A DNA stretch of 48,404 bases from Bacteroidales bacterium UBA1199 (GCA_002309795.1 DBXZ01000027.1:60915-109318); one strand, 5' to 3'. Positions 1-8,296 are shown, counted from the stretch's first letter. Translations and numbers: made by a program. The notes: generated from the sequence alone by a model not told the origin.

Positions 1-42
1 GCCCGGCCTCCGCTAGCGGCTGCTGCCGCTTAATTGGGAGTG

Positions 43-73
43 CAAATGTAGGTATTTTCCGCAAAGTTGCAAA
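43..73 (-). promoter_or_regulatory. Bacteroidota-type promoter reading out of the window
   Basis: On the minus strand TTTG (70-73), a 19-base spacer and TACATTTG (43-50) match the -33/-7 consensus TTTG-N19-TAnnTTTG exactly. It points left towards a gene beyond the window start; the sigma operon at 85-1450 ends just before it. No coding sequence is visible in 1-84. Confidence 0.7.
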
Positions 74-84
74 ACTTTTTTTAG

Positions 85-516
85 CTATTCCGAGATTTTT
101 CTGGCGACCAGAAATCCGCCCGGAATCACGACGCCGAGAGCCAGCAGGGCCAGAATCACATGACGCCACTTGATCAGGAGGCCGAAACGGACATAATCAA
201 AGTTGGCGGCCGCATCCGTAAAGCCGGTACGGGCAGTCGACTTGAGGGAATCGGCAGCTTCAGCAATCACGGTGGAGGGATCCAGAACGGACGGCAGATA
301 AATCAGCATCAGCATCAGGCCGATACCGCACAGCAGACCGACGGTCGAAGCAATAACGATTCCGCGGCGGGACCGCTTCCGTTCGCTCTTGCAATAACCG
401 CGGACCTGCTCAGCGACAGCGAGACGATCGTCCAGTTTCTTCAAAAATGCATCCTCTCCCCCAATCTCCGGACGGTTTGCATGGAAAAACTCCCTTATTT
501 CATGATCATTCTTCAT
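85..516 (-). CDS. Two-TM small membrane protein of a sigma-factor operon
   Basis: A 143-residue protein whose start overlaps the end of the ECF sigma gene by 11 bases, so the two are probably translationally coupled. The N-terminal 48 residues are charged and cytosolic-looking (contains KSERKRSRRG just before the membrane), followed by one hydrophobic segment near residues 52-76 and a second near 118-138 ending in a basic tail. I recognise no catalytic motif and no named family. Its place directly after a sigma gene and its soluble N-terminus plus membrane anchor suggest an anti-sigma or sigma-tethering role, but no zinc-binding or FecR-type motif is visible, so this is inference only. Confidence 0.7.
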   Translation of the reverse strand: MKNDHEIREFFHANRPEIGGEDAFLKKLDDRLAVAEQVRGYCKSERKRSRRGIVIASTVGLLCGIGLMLMLIYLPSVLDPSTVIAEAADSLKSTARTGFTDAAANFDYVRFGLLIKWRHVILALLALGVVIPGGFLVARKISE

Positions 517-997
517 TTTCCAAATAGTTTTTCAAGTGAAGTCGGCCCCGGTGCAGGCGGGACTTGATGGCGCTCACACTGAGCGAAGTAATTTTGGCAA
601 TCTCCAGAATTGGGCGATCCTCCATATAGAAGAGCAGGATCACCGCTTTCTCGTCTGGCGACAGGGCGTCGATGGCCCGGTAGAGGGCCTGATAGCGGAA
701 CTGTTCGTCCGGTATCTCCCCGCCTGAGACTCTTTCGGCTGCCGGCGAGAGTGACTCGAAAGAACCGCGCGAAGCGGATTTCAGCCGGTCGTAGAAGCAA
801 TTGTAAGCAATCCGGAAGAGCCAGGTGGAGAAGCGGGAACGGCCTTCGAAACGGTCGATTGCCAGAAATGCTCGAATCAGCGCCTCCTGGGCGATATCGT
901 CCGCTTCGGCCTCGTTGCCGCTGCACAGGCCAAGCAGGAACCGTCTGAGCGGCTCCTGCTCCTGTTTAACCAAATCCACGAATTGCTCGCGCGTCAT
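506..997 (-). CDS. ECF-type RNA polymerase sigma-70 factor
   Basis: A 163-residue protein with the two-domain layout of extracytoplasmic function sigma factors. Region 2 lies at about residues 12-78 (DDIAQEALIRAFLAIDRFEG, then STWLFRIAYN, the usual -10-recognition helix region), followed by a variable linker and region 4 at about 105-158 (LSPDEKAVILLFYMED, then the helix-turn-helix ending in SAIKSRLHRGR). It would direct RNA polymerase to a small regulon. Its start codon immediately follows the stop of the DUF6249 gene and its end overlaps the next membrane protein gene, giving a three-gene operon. Its target promoters and inducing signal cannot be read from the window. Confidence 0.95.
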   Translation of the reverse strand: MTREQFVDLVKQEQEPLRRFLLGLCSGNEAEADDIAQEALIRAFLAIDRFEGRSRFSTWLFRIAYNCFYDRLKSASRGSFESLSPAAERVSGGEIPDEQFRYQALYRAIDALSPDEKAVILLFYMEDRPILEIAKITSLSVSAIKSRLHRGRLHLKNYLENEE

Positions 998-1450
998 TTA
1001 TTTGGTCTCGTCCTGACCGATTTTTTCAACGTTTTTCTTGGTTTCCGCAGCAATCTCTTCTGCATACATCTTTCGGCCGATCAATCCGCTGCAGGTGAAT
1101 GCCAGACCCAGCAGCAACAGGATAGCAGCCACAAAGATGAGATCAGCACCTCTCAACAGAGTCCAGACGAGGAAGGCGCCGCCAATAGCCAGCAGGGTAA
1201 AACCGGTCTGAATGCGTTCGTTCATCTTGTTTTTGACCGATCTTTCCATTTCGGCTTTCATCTTCTTGGCTTTTTTGTCATAAACAAAACCGTCTACGTC
1301 GCAGGGAGCACCCTTTTCGAGTGCCTTCATCAGCACTTCGGCTTTGGTGTTGACATTCATGCGTCTGTAAGCCGCGCAGATCCAAACGATCGCGATCGGA
1401 AGCAACACGCAGATAATAATAGGAAGGAGAAAATCTTCAAGTAGTGTCAT
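998..1450 (-). CDS. DUF6249-like membrane protein
   Basis: A 150-residue protein with an N-terminal hydrophobic segment (about residues 7-30), a charged middle rich in Lys and Glu (about 50-80) and two further hydrophobic segments (about 85-125), ending in a charged cytosolic tail. The architecture resembles DUF6249 proteins that commonly precede small sigma factors in Bacteroidota. The stop codon abuts the sigma-factor start codon, so it is the first gene of the sigma operon and may sense the envelope state or hold the sigma factor inactive; this is inferred from position. No clear promoter was found upstream: TTACTTTG at 1507-1514 has one mismatch to the -7 box. Confidence 0.75.
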   Translation of the reverse strand: MTLLEDFLLPIIICVLLPIAIVWICAAYRRMNVNTKAEVLMKALEKGAPCDVDGFVYDKKAKKMKAEMERSVKNKMNERIQTGFTLLAIGGAFLVWTLLRGADLIFVAAILLLLGLAFTCSGLIGRKMYAEEIAAETKKNVEKIGQDETK

Positions 1451-1528
1451 AAGGCTTGTGTTTTAAAGTTTTGCCAGTTAGACTGCGCTGCGTGACAAAA
1501 GGTTTCCAAAGTAAGGAATTTTTTTTCA

Positions 1529-1536
1529 TACCTTTG
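1529..1536 (+). promoter_or_regulatory. -7 box TACCTTTG for the GIN-domain lipoprotein
   Basis: TACCTTTG matches the Bacteroidota TAnnTTTG box; no TTTG at the proper -33 distance is seen. It predicts a leader of roughly 65 bases before the start at 1610. Confidence 0.5.
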
Positions 1537-1609
1537 TAATATAAGGCTGCAACCTTTCAGCCGGTTCGGCAGTCTAACGGGCAGAACTTTTAAAAACAAT
1601 CACATAACT

Positions 1610-2362
1610 ATGAACAAATTCCTTTCTTTCCTTGTTCCGCTGATGTTGGTCTCCTGCAACTTTGGAACCGAACTCTCCGGAGTGACTGACAGCCGGATCA
1701 TCGACCATCCGGGTACCTTCAATGAAATGGTAGTGAAGGGCGGCGTCAACGTGACGCTCGACCCTACGGCCACCGCCATCACCGTTACCGGCGACAGTAT
1801 CCTCGTAGCCGCCGTGAGTGTCGTGCTCGACGACAAAACCCTGACGATTGACGCCAGCAGCAAGCTGTTCAAGCGCAAGGGCATCAAATTCGTCAATATC
1901 AAGGAAGCAACAGTAGGCAACGTATCGGACAAACTTGATATTACCGTCCCGACTCCGGGCCTGTTGGAAGAGATTACCCTCGCCGGTGCCGTCAACTTCA
2001 GAGCGATTGACCCGATTGTCGGTGAAAAGCTCGAGATCGAGAGCGCGGGAGCAAACCGGGTTGTCTTCACCTGCAACCTCAAAGAGTTGAAGGTTGATGC
2101 TGCCGGAGCCGACAACTACTGGGTGGACGGCAACGTTCTCTCGCTGGAGGTGGAATTGGCCGGCGCATGCAACTTCGGCACGCGCGATCGCTACATCACA
2201 GCCAATAAGGCCAAAATCGACCTGGCAGGCGCCTGCGACGCAGTCATCTGCAATGTAGGTACCATCAAGGGAGAACTGGCCGGAGCCTGCTCGCTGGACC
2301 TTACGGGCCCGGGCGAGACCAATGTCCGCTCGAAGGGAGCTTCCAGCATTACCCGTTTTTAG
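1610..2362 (+). CDS. GIN-domain (DUF2807) lipoprotein
   Basis: A 250-residue protein with a short signal peptide and a lipobox ending at Cys16 (LVSC), so it is likely anchored in the outer or inner membrane facing the periplasm. The mature part is a repetitive beta-strand protein (pattern VNVTLDP, ITVTGD, LTIDAS, LDITVP, LELAGA-like repeats) typical of the GIN/DUF2807 fold, an auto-transporter-like parallel beta-helix of unknown role. The later part contains recurring ELAGAC/DLAGACD units (about residues 178-230) that look like successive helix coils. Its last 14 bases overlap the end of the convergent xerD gene. Confidence 0.9.
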   Translation: MNKFLSFLVPLMLVSCNFGTELSGVTDSRIIDHPGTFNEMVVKGGVNVTLDPTATAITVTGDSILVAAVSVVLDDKTLTIDASSKLFKRKGIKFVNIKEATVGNVSDKLDITVPTPGLLEEITLAGAVNFRAIDPIVGEKLEIESAGANRVVFTCNLKELKVDAAGADNYWVDGNVLSLEVELAGACNFGTRDRYITANKAKIDLAGACDAVICNVGTIKGELAGACSLDLTGPGETNVRSKGASSITRF

Positions 2363-3263
2363 GGTGATAGCGGAGAATGGTCTCCTGCCACTTGCGGGTA
2401 TCGATATGGGTATAGATTTCCGTCGTAAGGATACTCTCGTGACCCAGCATCTCCTGCACGACGCGCAGATCCGCCCCATTCTCCACCAGGTGCGTGGCAA
2501 ACGAATGGCGGAACGTATGGGGTGATATCTCCTTCCGGATGCCGGCCAGCGCGGCCTGATCCCGCACGATATTGAATACCATCACGCGCGACAGTTTGCC
2601 GCCGCGGCGATTCAGAAAAAGGATGTCTTCGGCATCCTTTTTCGGTTTCAGGAGGCGCCGGTCTTCCATCCAGAATTTGATTTGGTCACGCGCAGGCTCG
2701 CCGAGCGGCACCAGGCGCTGCTTGTTCCCCTTGCCGATAATCCGGATGAACCCGTCGTCCGGGAAAAGGTCAGAAATGTGGAGATTCACCAGTTCGCTGA
2801 CCCGCAATCCGCAGGAGTAGAGCACCTCCAGCATCGCGCGGTTGCGATGGCCTTCCGGCTTGGACAGATCTACCGATTCGAGAATGGCCTTCACCTCGTC
2901 GTAGGTCAGCACGCCGGGCAGGTGCGGGTTCAGCCGCGGAATGACCAGACTGTCACAGGGATTGTCCTTCAGGCGCTTCTCTTCCACCAGGAAGTCGTAG
3001 AATGAGCGGAGCGAGCTGACCAGCCGGGCCTGCGAACGTTTGGAGAGCCCCTCTCCCACTTTGTCGGCAATGAAGGCCTCGATAACCGGCGTGCCGGCCG
3101 CTTCCGGACCCGGCAGCCCCCTCTTTTGGAGAAAGTCGCACAGCGCCTTCGCATCCCGTCCATAGGCTGCAAGCGTATTGGGCGACAGCGAACGCTCGAG
3201 CTTCAGATAACTCCTGAACCCCGTCAGCGCCTCCTGCCAAGTATCCGATTCCTTTTCCTTCAT
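2349..3263 (-). CDS. xerD: Tyrosine recombinase XerD-type
   Basis: A 304-residue tyrosine recombinase of normal length for XerC/XerD. The N-terminal SAM-like core-binding domain spans about residues 9-95 and the catalytic domain about 115-295. All catalytic residues are visible: Arg154 (GLRVSEL), Lys178 (GKGNK), His249 and Arg252 ([13 protein letters not shown]), His275 (MLGHES) and Tyr284 (EIYTH). With a second Xer enzyme it resolves chromosome dimers at dif during division. A second Xer gene at 46159-47094 is in the rpsU-xerC-hpf context, so this one is more likely XerD. A possible -7 box with one mismatch (TACCTTCG, 3271-3278) lies 7 bases before the start. Confidence 0.93.
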   Translation of the reverse strand: MKEKESDTWQEALTGFRSYLKLERSLSPNTLAAYGRDAKALCDFLQKRGLPGPEAAGTPVIEAFIADKVGEGLSKRSQARLVSSLRSFYDFLVEEKRLKDNPCDSLVIPRLNPHLPGVLTYDEVKAILESVDLSKPEGHRNRAMLEVLYSCGLRVSELVNLHISDLFPDDGFIRIIGKGNKQRLVPLGEPARDQIKFWMEDRRLLKPKKDAEDILFLNRRGGKLSRVMVFNIVRDQAALAGIRKEISPHTFRHSFATHLVENGADLRVVQEMLGHESILTTEIYTHIDTRKWQETILRYHPKNG

Positions 3264-3280
3264 GGTGAAGCGAAGGTACG

Positions 3281-3310
3281 AAAAAAGGCTGGCAAAAGCC
3301 AGCCTTTTTT
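3281..3310 (-). terminator. Intrinsic terminator after tRNA-Arg
   Basis: A perfect 13-bp inverted repeat with loop aaaa whose arms end in A6 and T6, so it can work in both directions. It lies just past the 3' end of tRNA-Arg and isolates the DUF177-rpmF-tRNA unit from xerD. Confidence 0.9.
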
Positions 3311-3312
3311 CG

Positions 3313-3384
3313 TACCCCTGAGCAGAATCGAACTGCTATCTAAAGTTTAGGAAACTTCCGTTCTATCCGTTGAACTACAAGGGC
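3313..3384 (-). tRNA. tRNA-Arg (CCT anticodon)
   Basis: The minus strand folds into a cloverleaf: acceptor arms at 3378-3384 and 3314-3320 pair over 7 bp with two G-U pairs, the anticodon loop reads TTCCTAA, and the T-loop reads GTTCGATTC. It decodes AGG. CCA is not encoded. The 5' end is only 3 bases from the rpmF stop codon, so it is probably cut out of the rpmF transcript. Confidence 0.93.
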
Positions 3385-3387
3385 GCA

Positions 3388-3570
3388 CTAGGCGTTAGCC
3401 TTGTCAATGACCTGGCGGCCGCGGTAGAAACCGCACTCAGGGCATACGTGGTGATACAGGACGGTTGCACCGCAATTCGGGCAAACTGCCATCTGCGGGA
3501 CGATTGCCTTGTCGTGAGTTCTTCTTTTATCTCTGCGCTGCTTGGAGATCTTATGTTTCGGATGTGCCAT
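3388..3570 (-). CDS. rpmF: Ribosomal protein bL32
   Basis: A 60-residue protein starting MAHPKHKISKQRRDKRRTHD, the hallmark N-terminus of bL32, with the two CxxC pairs (CPNC and CPEC) of the zinc-binding form in its middle. It is a large-subunit protein near the peptidyl transferase exit region. It follows the DUF177 gene by 22 bases, the usual yceD-rpmF pairing, and is followed after 3 bases by tRNA-Arg, giving an mRNA-tRNA hybrid unit that ends at the terminator at 3281-3310. Confidence 0.97.
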   Translation of the reverse strand: MAHPKHKISKQRRDKRRTHDKAIVPQMAVCPNCGATVLYHHVCPECGFYRGRQVIDKANA

Positions 3571-3592
3571 TGTTGGTGTATTTTAATTGTTT

Positions 3593-4120
3593 CTATTTTT
3601 TCAACATCTCTTTCAGTTTCCCGAAGGGATTGTTTCCTTCGGCGTGTTCTTCAGAAGCATGGGAACCGGATTCCAGGCGGGCCAGCATTTGGGGATTGCA
3701 ACGGCCCTCGGGATGCACCATAACGATCGGGAGACTCAGGCAGACGTAGTCGTAAACGAACTGGTCCAGCGAGATGACGGAGTCGGAACTGCTGACCACC
3801 ATCATGTCGTCTTCATCTGCCGCATCATCCACGTCAACCGCGCCGAAACCGACGGTGAGCATTCGCTCCACATCGACCTTGAGCGGGAGGTCGTCCAGGC
3901 AGCGGTCGCATTCCACGACGACGAATCCGCCAATCCGGCAGACAATCTCCATCATCGTGCTGCGACGCCGCGCCGAAACCTTGACGCTGCAGTCTGCATC
4001 CTTGATCCGGGTATTCCCAAACTTCGAAAAGAACGATCCGTCAATCGCAAAATGAAAGGTGCTTTCGCCCTTGGGAAGCCCTTTAATGGGGATAATCAGG
4101 GTATCGGCCAGTGCTTCCAT
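3593..4120 (-). CDS. DUF177 (YceD-like) protein
   Basis: A 175-residue member of the DUF177/YceD family, recognised by the conserved CDRCLDDL segment (about residues 73-80) followed by the beta strand leading into an acidic loop (VDDAADEDDMMV) and a DQFVYDYVCLSLP helix. YceD proteins have been tied to 23S rRNA accumulation and large-subunit assembly. The gene sits immediately before rpmF, the near-universal neighbour, and ends with a Lys-rich tail (GKLKEMLKK). A clear -7 box lies 17 bases ahead of the start. Confidence 0.92.
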   Translation of the reverse strand: MEALADTLIIPIKGLPKGESTFHFAIDGSFFSKFGNTRIKDADCSVKVSARRRSTMMEIVCRIGGFVVVECDRCLDDLPLKVDVERMLTVGFGAVDVDDAADEDDMMVVSSSDSVISLDQFVYDYVCLSLPIVMVHPEGRCNPQMLARLESGSHASEEHAEGNNPFGKLKEMLKK

Positions 4121-4137
4121 CTTGCAAAATTGGGCTG

Positions 4138-4145
4138 CAAATATA
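4138..4145 (-). promoter_or_regulatory. -7 box TATATTTG for DUF177-rpmF-tRNA-Arg
   Basis: TATATTTG on the minus strand is an exact TAnnTTTG box, 17 bases from the DUF177 start. No TTTG at -33 is seen. It lies in the short gap after typA. Confidence 0.6.
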
Positions 4146-4165
4146 CGAAAATTTTTTTTAATCTG

Positions 4166-5965
4166 CTAACGCTGAGCCCTTTTTCTCGCCGTTTCGTCCA
4201 GAATCGTCTTGCGCATACGCATAGCGTGGGGCGTAACTTCCACAAGCTCATCCTCCTGGATGTACTCGAGCGCCTCTTCCAGCGAGAACTTGACGGCCGG
4301 CGGAAGGATAACTTTCTCGTCGGATCCGGCAGCGCGGACGTTGGTCAGCTTTTTGGTCTTGCAGACATTGATGTTCAGGTCGAAATCGCGGATGTGCTCG
4401 CCCACCACCTGTCCTGCGTATACGTCTTCGCCCGGTTCGATGAAGAAGCGGCCGCGATCCTGCAGTTTGTCCATGGCGTAAGCCACGGCCAGGCCGGTCT
4501 CGTTGGCCACCAGCGAACCGTTGGTGCGTTTCTCGATTTCGCCCTTGTAAGGTTCGTAACCCTTGAAGCGGTGCGCCACGACGGCTTCGCCCTGGGTGGC
4601 GGTCAGCAGGTTGCTGCGCAGACCCATCAGACCGCGGGCAGGAATCTCGAATTCGAGGTGCGTACGGTCGCCGCGTCCCTCCATGTGGATGAGGGCAGCC
4701 TTGCGGCGCGTGGAGAGTTCGATGGCACGGCCCACGAATTCTTCCGGCACGTCAATCGTCAGGAACTCGATCGGTTCGCAGCGCTGTCCGCCGATCGTCT
4801 TATCCAGCACTTTGGGCTGGCCAACCTGCAATTCGAACCCTTCGCGGCGCATGGTCTCGATCAGGATCGAAAGGTGCAGTACGCCGCGGCCGTAGACCAC
4901 GAACGAATCGGCGCTGTTGCCCGGTTTGACGCGGAGCGCCAGGTTCTTTTCGAGCTCATGCTCCAGGCGTTCCTTGATATGGCGCGAGGTGACGAACTTG
5001 CCGTCGCGGCCGAAGAAGGGAGAGTCGTTGATCGTGAAGAGCATGCTCATCGTAGGCTCGTCCACGGTGATGGGCGGCAGGGCCTCGGGGTTCTCGAAGT
5101 CGGCAATCGTATCGCCGATCTCGAACCCTTCGATTCCCACCACGGCGCAGATGTCGCCGCAATCCACCTGTTCCACCTTCTTCTTTTCCAGGCCGCTGAA
5201 GACCATCAGCTCCTTAACCTTCTGTTTTTCGACGATATCGTAGCGTTTGCAGAGCGATACCGGCATGCCGGCGCGCAGCGAACCGCGGGTGATGCGGCCA
5301 ATCGCGATACGGCCCACATACGGGGAATACTCCAGCGAAGAGATCAGCATCTGGGGCGTACCCTCCCGCACTTCCGGAGCGGGAATCTCGGAAATGATGG
5401 CATCGAGCAGCGCGGTGATATCGTTCGTGGGTTTGCGCCAGTCTTCCGACATCCAGCCCTGCTTGGCACTGCCGTAGATGGTCTTGTAGTCCAGCTGCTC
5501 TTCCGTGGCGTTGAGCGAAAACATCAGGTCGAAGACCTCTTCGTTCACCTCGTCCGGACGACAGTTCAACTTGTCAACCTTATTGATTACGACAATGGGC
5601 TTCTTGCCCATTTCGATGGCCTTCTGCAGCACGAAACGGGTCTGGGGCATCGTACCCTCAAAAGCATCCACGAGTAGCAGCACGCCGTCCGCCATATTGA
5701 GCACGCGCTCCACCTCACCGCCGAAGTCGGCGTGGCCCGGAGTGTCTATAATGTTGATTTTGCAGTTCTTATAGGGAACCGATACGTTCTTGGCCAGAAT
5801 GGTGATGCCACGCTCGCGCTCCAGATCGTTGTTGTCCAGAATGAGCTCGCCCGTCTTCTCTGCGCCGCCACGGATAATCTGCGACTGCCAGATCATCCGG
5901 TCCACGAGCGTCGTCTTGCCGTGGTCCACATGCGCGATGATGGCTATATTTCTAATCTCTTGCAT
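4166..5965 (-). CDS. typA: Ribosome-associated GTPase TypA/BipA
   Basis: A 599-residue translational GTPase of the normal TypA length. The G domain occupies about residues 1-200: G1 AHVDHGKTT (11-19), G3 DTPGHADF, G4 NKVDK, and a G5 SAKQG-type loop. Domains II, III and V and the TypA-specific C-terminal domain follow, including the ending [17 protein letters not shown]. TypA binds ribosomes under stress and aids 50S assembly. The start is supported by a -7 box only 7 bases upstream, which leaves essentially no 5' leader. Confidence 0.97.
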   Translation of the reverse strand: MQEIRNIAIIAHVDHGKTTLVDRMIWQSQIIRGGAEKTGELILDNNDLERERGITILAKNVSVPYKNCKINIIDTPGHADFGGEVERVLNMADGVLLLVDAFEGTMPQTRFVLQKAIEMGKKPIVVINKVDKLNCRPDEVNEEVFDLMFSLNATEEQLDYKTIYGSAKQGWMSEDWRKPTNDITALLDAIISEIPAPEVREGTPQMLISSLEYSPYVGRIAIGRITRGSLRAGMPVSLCKRYDIVEKQKVKELMVFSGLEKKKVEQVDCGDICAVVGIEGFEIGDTIADFENPEALPPITVDEPTMSMLFTINDSPFFGRDGKFVTSRHIKERLEHELEKNLALRVKPGNSADSFVVYGRGVLHLSILIETMRREGFELQVGQPKVLDKTIGGQRCEPIEFLTIDVPEEFVGRAIELSTRRKAALIHMEGRGDRTHLEFEIPARGLMGLRSNLLTATQGEAVVAHRFKGYEPYKGEIEKRTNGSLVANETGLAVAYAMDKLQDRGRFFIEPGEDVYAGQVVGEHIRDFDLNINVCKTKKLTNVRAAGSDEKVILPPAVKFSLEEALEYIQEDELVEVTPHAMRMRKTILDETARKRAQR

Positions 5966-5972
5966 AACCGTG

Positions 5973-5980
5973 CAAAGGTA
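5973..5980 (-). promoter_or_regulatory. -7 box TACCTTTG for typA
   Basis: An exact TAnnTTTG box on the minus strand; only 7 bases separate it from the ATG at 5965, so transcription should start at or next to the start codon. No -33 TTTG at the proper distance. Confidence 0.6.
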
Positions 5981-5991
5981 CTAATTGTACG

Positions 5992-6023
5992 AAAAAAAGC
6001 ATCGCGATTGCGATGCTTTTTTT
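5992..6023 (-). terminator. Intrinsic terminator after tRNA-Leu
   Basis: A perfect 14-bp inverted repeat with loop gatt and A7/T7 flanks, bidirectional in form. It closes the tRNA-Leu unit just upstream of the typA promoter. Confidence 0.9.
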
Positions 6024-6027
6024 CTCG

Positions 6028-6113
6028 TGCCCAGGACAAGACTCGAACTTGCACGCCCTTTAACAGGCACCAGCCCCTCAAGCTGGCGTGTCTACCAATT
6101 TCACCACCTGGGC
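6028..6113 (-). tRNA. tRNA-Leu (GAG anticodon)
   Basis: A class II tRNA of 86 bases. Acceptor arms 6107-6113 and 6029-6035 pair perfectly, the anticodon stem ccagc/gctgg encloses TTGAGGG, a long variable arm follows, and the T-loop reads GTTCGAGTC. It reads CTC and CTT codons. CCA is not encoded. Confidence 0.95.
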
Positions 6114-6127
6114 GGGGTTTGGGGTTG

Positions 6128-6158
6128 CAAAAATACAATGAATTTTGAAATCCGCAAA
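6128..6158 (-). promoter_or_regulatory. Full promoter of tRNA-Leu
   Basis: On the minus strand TTTG (6155-6158), 19 bases, then TATTTTTG (6128-6135), an exact match to the two-part Bacteroidota consensus, 14 bases before the tRNA 5' end. Confidence 0.75.
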
Positions 6159-6176
6159 AAAATCTGGAAAAAAAGT

Positions 6177-7208
6177 CTACCAGCGCTCGTTGTGGATGCG
6201 TTCCGGCTTCCATTTATCCTTGGGCTGCACTTCGCCGTCAGGATAACCGACTGCCACTACGCTGTAAGGAACCACCGTTGCAGGCAGCCCCAGCGCCTCT
6301 TTGATGGGGAGATAGCGGTCGGGATAGGGATAGCTGGCCGTCCAGACGGTCCCCAGGCCGAGCGAAGCGGCCGCCACCATGAAGTTCTCCGTGCAAGCGC
6401 CCATATCGTCACGCCAGGTGCCGTTGGGCATCGTGACCTTCTCCCCTTGCGGGTTGTTGCGCGGTGCACGCGTCACGGTCGTATCGGCACAGAAGACCAC
6501 CACCGCAGCAGCGGTGCGGAAAATGCGCAGGTTAAAGTTGCCCTTGAAAACCTCTTCATAGCGGGCTTTGTCGCGCAGGACAACGAAACTCCAGGGCTGC
6601 ACGTTCATTCCGGTCGGAGCGGCCATCGCTGCACGGAGCATCGCCTCCATCTGGGCGTCGGTTACCGGCTGGTCGGTGAAAGAGCGGACGCTGGTGCGCT
6701 TCGCAATGGATTCGAGGGTCGGGTTGGTGATTCGTTCTGCGTTCATGGCTGCGATCTGTTTGACGGAAATGGAGGTAAAGGCGTTGCCGGACTGCAGGTG
6801 GAGGATCCAGGCACGTTCCTGCTTGGCAGGCGTGACCTTGATTTCCACCTGGTTCTTGGAAACGATACGAGCGGAAATACCTTCCGCGTCGAGCGTTTCG
6901 TAGGTATAGTTCTCGCCGGGATCCGCGTGGAAGAAGGTCTTGGTACCGGCTACCTGGGCGTCGTTGAGCCACCATTTGTCATAGTTCTGGTTGGTGATGA
7001 CGGCCTTACCGCCTTCGGGGCCGAATACCACTTCGTTCTGCGAGACGCGGATGGGAGCCCAATCGCCTGCGATATCGTGTTTGATTTCGGCCTGCACCGA
7101 TTCGTTCGTTGTCATTTCCGTTGCTTTCTGGGTACGCTTCGCGCTGCCGCAGGAAAGGAGTGCAAATGCACAGAGCAGCAGGGCTGAAGCCATCAAGAGC
7201 CGTTTCAT
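6177..7208 (-). CDS. Lipoprotein with N-terminal beta domain fused to a nitroreductase
   Basis: A 343-residue protein with a signal peptide and lipobox at Cys20 (LLSC), so it is predicted to be exported and lipid-anchored. Residues about 40-155 form an unrecognised beta-rich domain (GDWAPIRVSQNEVVFGPEGG, KWWLND, ARIVSKNQVEIKVTP) resembling a META- or lipocalin-like strand pattern. Residues about 163-325 are a nitroreductase: FMN phosphate-binding RTSVRSF (171-177), AAPTGMNVQPWSF (196-208), and GLGTVWT (284-290). Nitroreductases are normally cytosolic FMN/NAD(P)H enzymes, so an exported copy raises the question of how flavin and electrons are supplied. The gene starts 2 bases after the corA stop codon and is likely co-transcribed with it. 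Confidence 0.85.
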   Translation of the reverse strand: MKRLLMASALLLCAFALLSCGSAKRTQKATEMTTNESVQAEIKHDIAGDWAPIRVSQNEVVFGPEGGKAVITNQNYDKWWLNDAQVAGTKTFFHADPGENYTYETLDAEGISARIVSKNQVEIKVTPAKQERAWILHLQSGNAFTSISVKQIAAMNAERITNPTLESIAKRTSVRSFTDQPVTDAQMEAMLRAAMAAPTGMNVQPWSFVVLRDKARYEEVFKGNFNLRIFRTAAAVVVFCADTTVTRAPRNNPQGEKVTMPNGTWRDDMGACTENFMVAAASLGLGTVWTASYPYPDRYLPIKEALGLPATVVPYSVVAVGYPDGEVQPKDKWKPERIHNERW

Positions 7209-7210
7209 AT

Positions 7211-8158
7211 TTACATCATTTTACGTTTGCGGAAGATAATGATGGAGGCCAGCACGGTGAGCACCATCACGCCGCCCACCACGAGCATGTCCCAGTTACC
7301 GCCCACGAGCGGCAGCTTGATATTCATGCCGTAGATGCTGGCTATCAGGGTAGGAGGCATCAGGAGCAGCGACACGAGCGTGAAGATCTTCATGATCTTG
7401 TTCTGCTCAAGGTTGATCAGACCGAGAACCGTATTCTGCAGATATTCGAGACGTTCGAAACTGAAGTTGGTATGGTTGATCAGCGAAGAGACGTCCTTGA
7501 GCAGGATGTTCAGCTTCGTGATGATGGCCTTCGGGGTCTTTTCGCTCTTAAGCAGGGCGGATATCATGCGCTGCTTATCCACGATGTTCTCGCGGACAAT
7601 CATCGTGTTCTCCTGCAACTGATTGATATCGAGAAGGAACTCATCCTTCACGTCTTCGCCGAGGCTGACGCGCTTGCTGTACTGGGCAATCTCTTTGGAC
7701 ATCAGCTCAATCATGTCGGCATCGAGGTCGATTCGGGTCTCGAGAATACCGAGCAGGATATGGAAGCCGGTCGGGTAGAGTTTGCGGTTGACCTGCATGC
7801 GGCGCTGGATGTCGGTAAAACTGCGCAGCGGCACCTGCCGGATGGAGGTAAAGACCGAACCGGTCAGAATGAAGGAGACCGACTCCATCGTGTAATTGTC
7901 CGGGGTCGGAATCAGGAAGTCCGTGTTGATGAAGATGGAGTGGGTATCCTCCGAATAACGGGAGGAACTCTCAATCTCCTCCGCTTGAGCACGGCTTTGG
8001 AGATTGGTGTCCAGAAACTCTTCGACATCGCGCTTTTCTTCACCGGTAGGATCGAAAAGGTCGAGCCAGAGGGCATCCTTGACTGTAATATTCTTGAGTA
8101 TGTCGGTGGACTCAGCTGTAAGAATCTGTCCGTTTACATTATAAAAAATCTGTACCAT
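7211..8158 (-). CDS. corA: CorA-type magnesium/cobalt transporter
   Basis: A 315-residue CorA family channel. A large cytosolic N-terminal funnel domain (about residues 1-250, with the long helices DMIELMSKEIAQYSKRVSLG and the region around residues 185-240) is followed by two C-terminal membrane segments; the signature YGMN sits at the end of the first (Gly277-Met278-Asn279), followed by the second helix and a basic tail RKRKMM. The family forms pentameric Mg2+ channels gated by intracellular Mg2+. The -7 box at 8280-8287 implies a leader of about 115 bases containing a long hairpin. Confidence 0.95.
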   Translation of the reverse strand: MVQIFYNVNGQILTAESTDILKNITVKDALWLDLFDPTGEEKRDVEEFLDTNLQSRAQAEEIESSSRYSEDTHSIFINTDFLIPTPDNYTMESVSFILTGSVFTSIRQVPLRSFTDIQRRMQVNRKLYPTGFHILLGILETRIDLDADMIELMSKEIAQYSKRVSLGEDVKDEFLLDINQLQENTMIVRENIVDKQRMISALLKSEKTPKAIITKLNILLKDVSSLINHTNFSFERLEYLQNTVLGLINLEQNKIMKIFTLVSLLLMPPTLIASIYGMNIKLPLVGGNWDMLVVGGVMVLTVLASIIIFRKRKMM

Positions 8159-8175
8159 TTCCTCGCGCTTAGATG

Positions 8176-8210
8176 GTTAGTAACTCCGTGAATATAACGG
8201 GATTACCAAC
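8176..8210 (-). promoter_or_regulatory. Hairpin in the corA 5' leader
   Basis: In the minus sense GTTGGTAA pairs with TTACTAAC (with one G-U), then a T-G pair and one C-A mismatch, then CCGT pairs with ACGG around a 7-base loop. It ends 17 bases before the corA start. There is no T-run after it, so it is not an ordinary terminator of the upstream mntP; a leader-control role is possible. Confidence 0.5.
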
Positions 8211-8279
8211 TGGCTCGGGGCTTGGCGCGGCGAATGCCGTAGAAATTTTTTATGAGGGTGAAACGGATCATAACGGCGG

Positions 8280-8287
8280 CAAAGGTA
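8280..8287 (-). promoter_or_regulatory. -7 box TACCTTTG for corA
   Basis: An exact TAnnTTTG box on the minus strand between mntP and corA; it separates the corA-nitroreductase pair from the upstream run. No clear -33 element. Confidence 0.55.
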
Positions 8288-8296
8288 CAAACTTTT

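Noticed and set aside
2349..3263. The two tyrosine recombinases as parts of mobile elements
   Set aside because: Both have the length and residues of XerC/XerD, sit in conserved housekeeping surroundings and lack attachment-site repeats, transfer genes or composition change.
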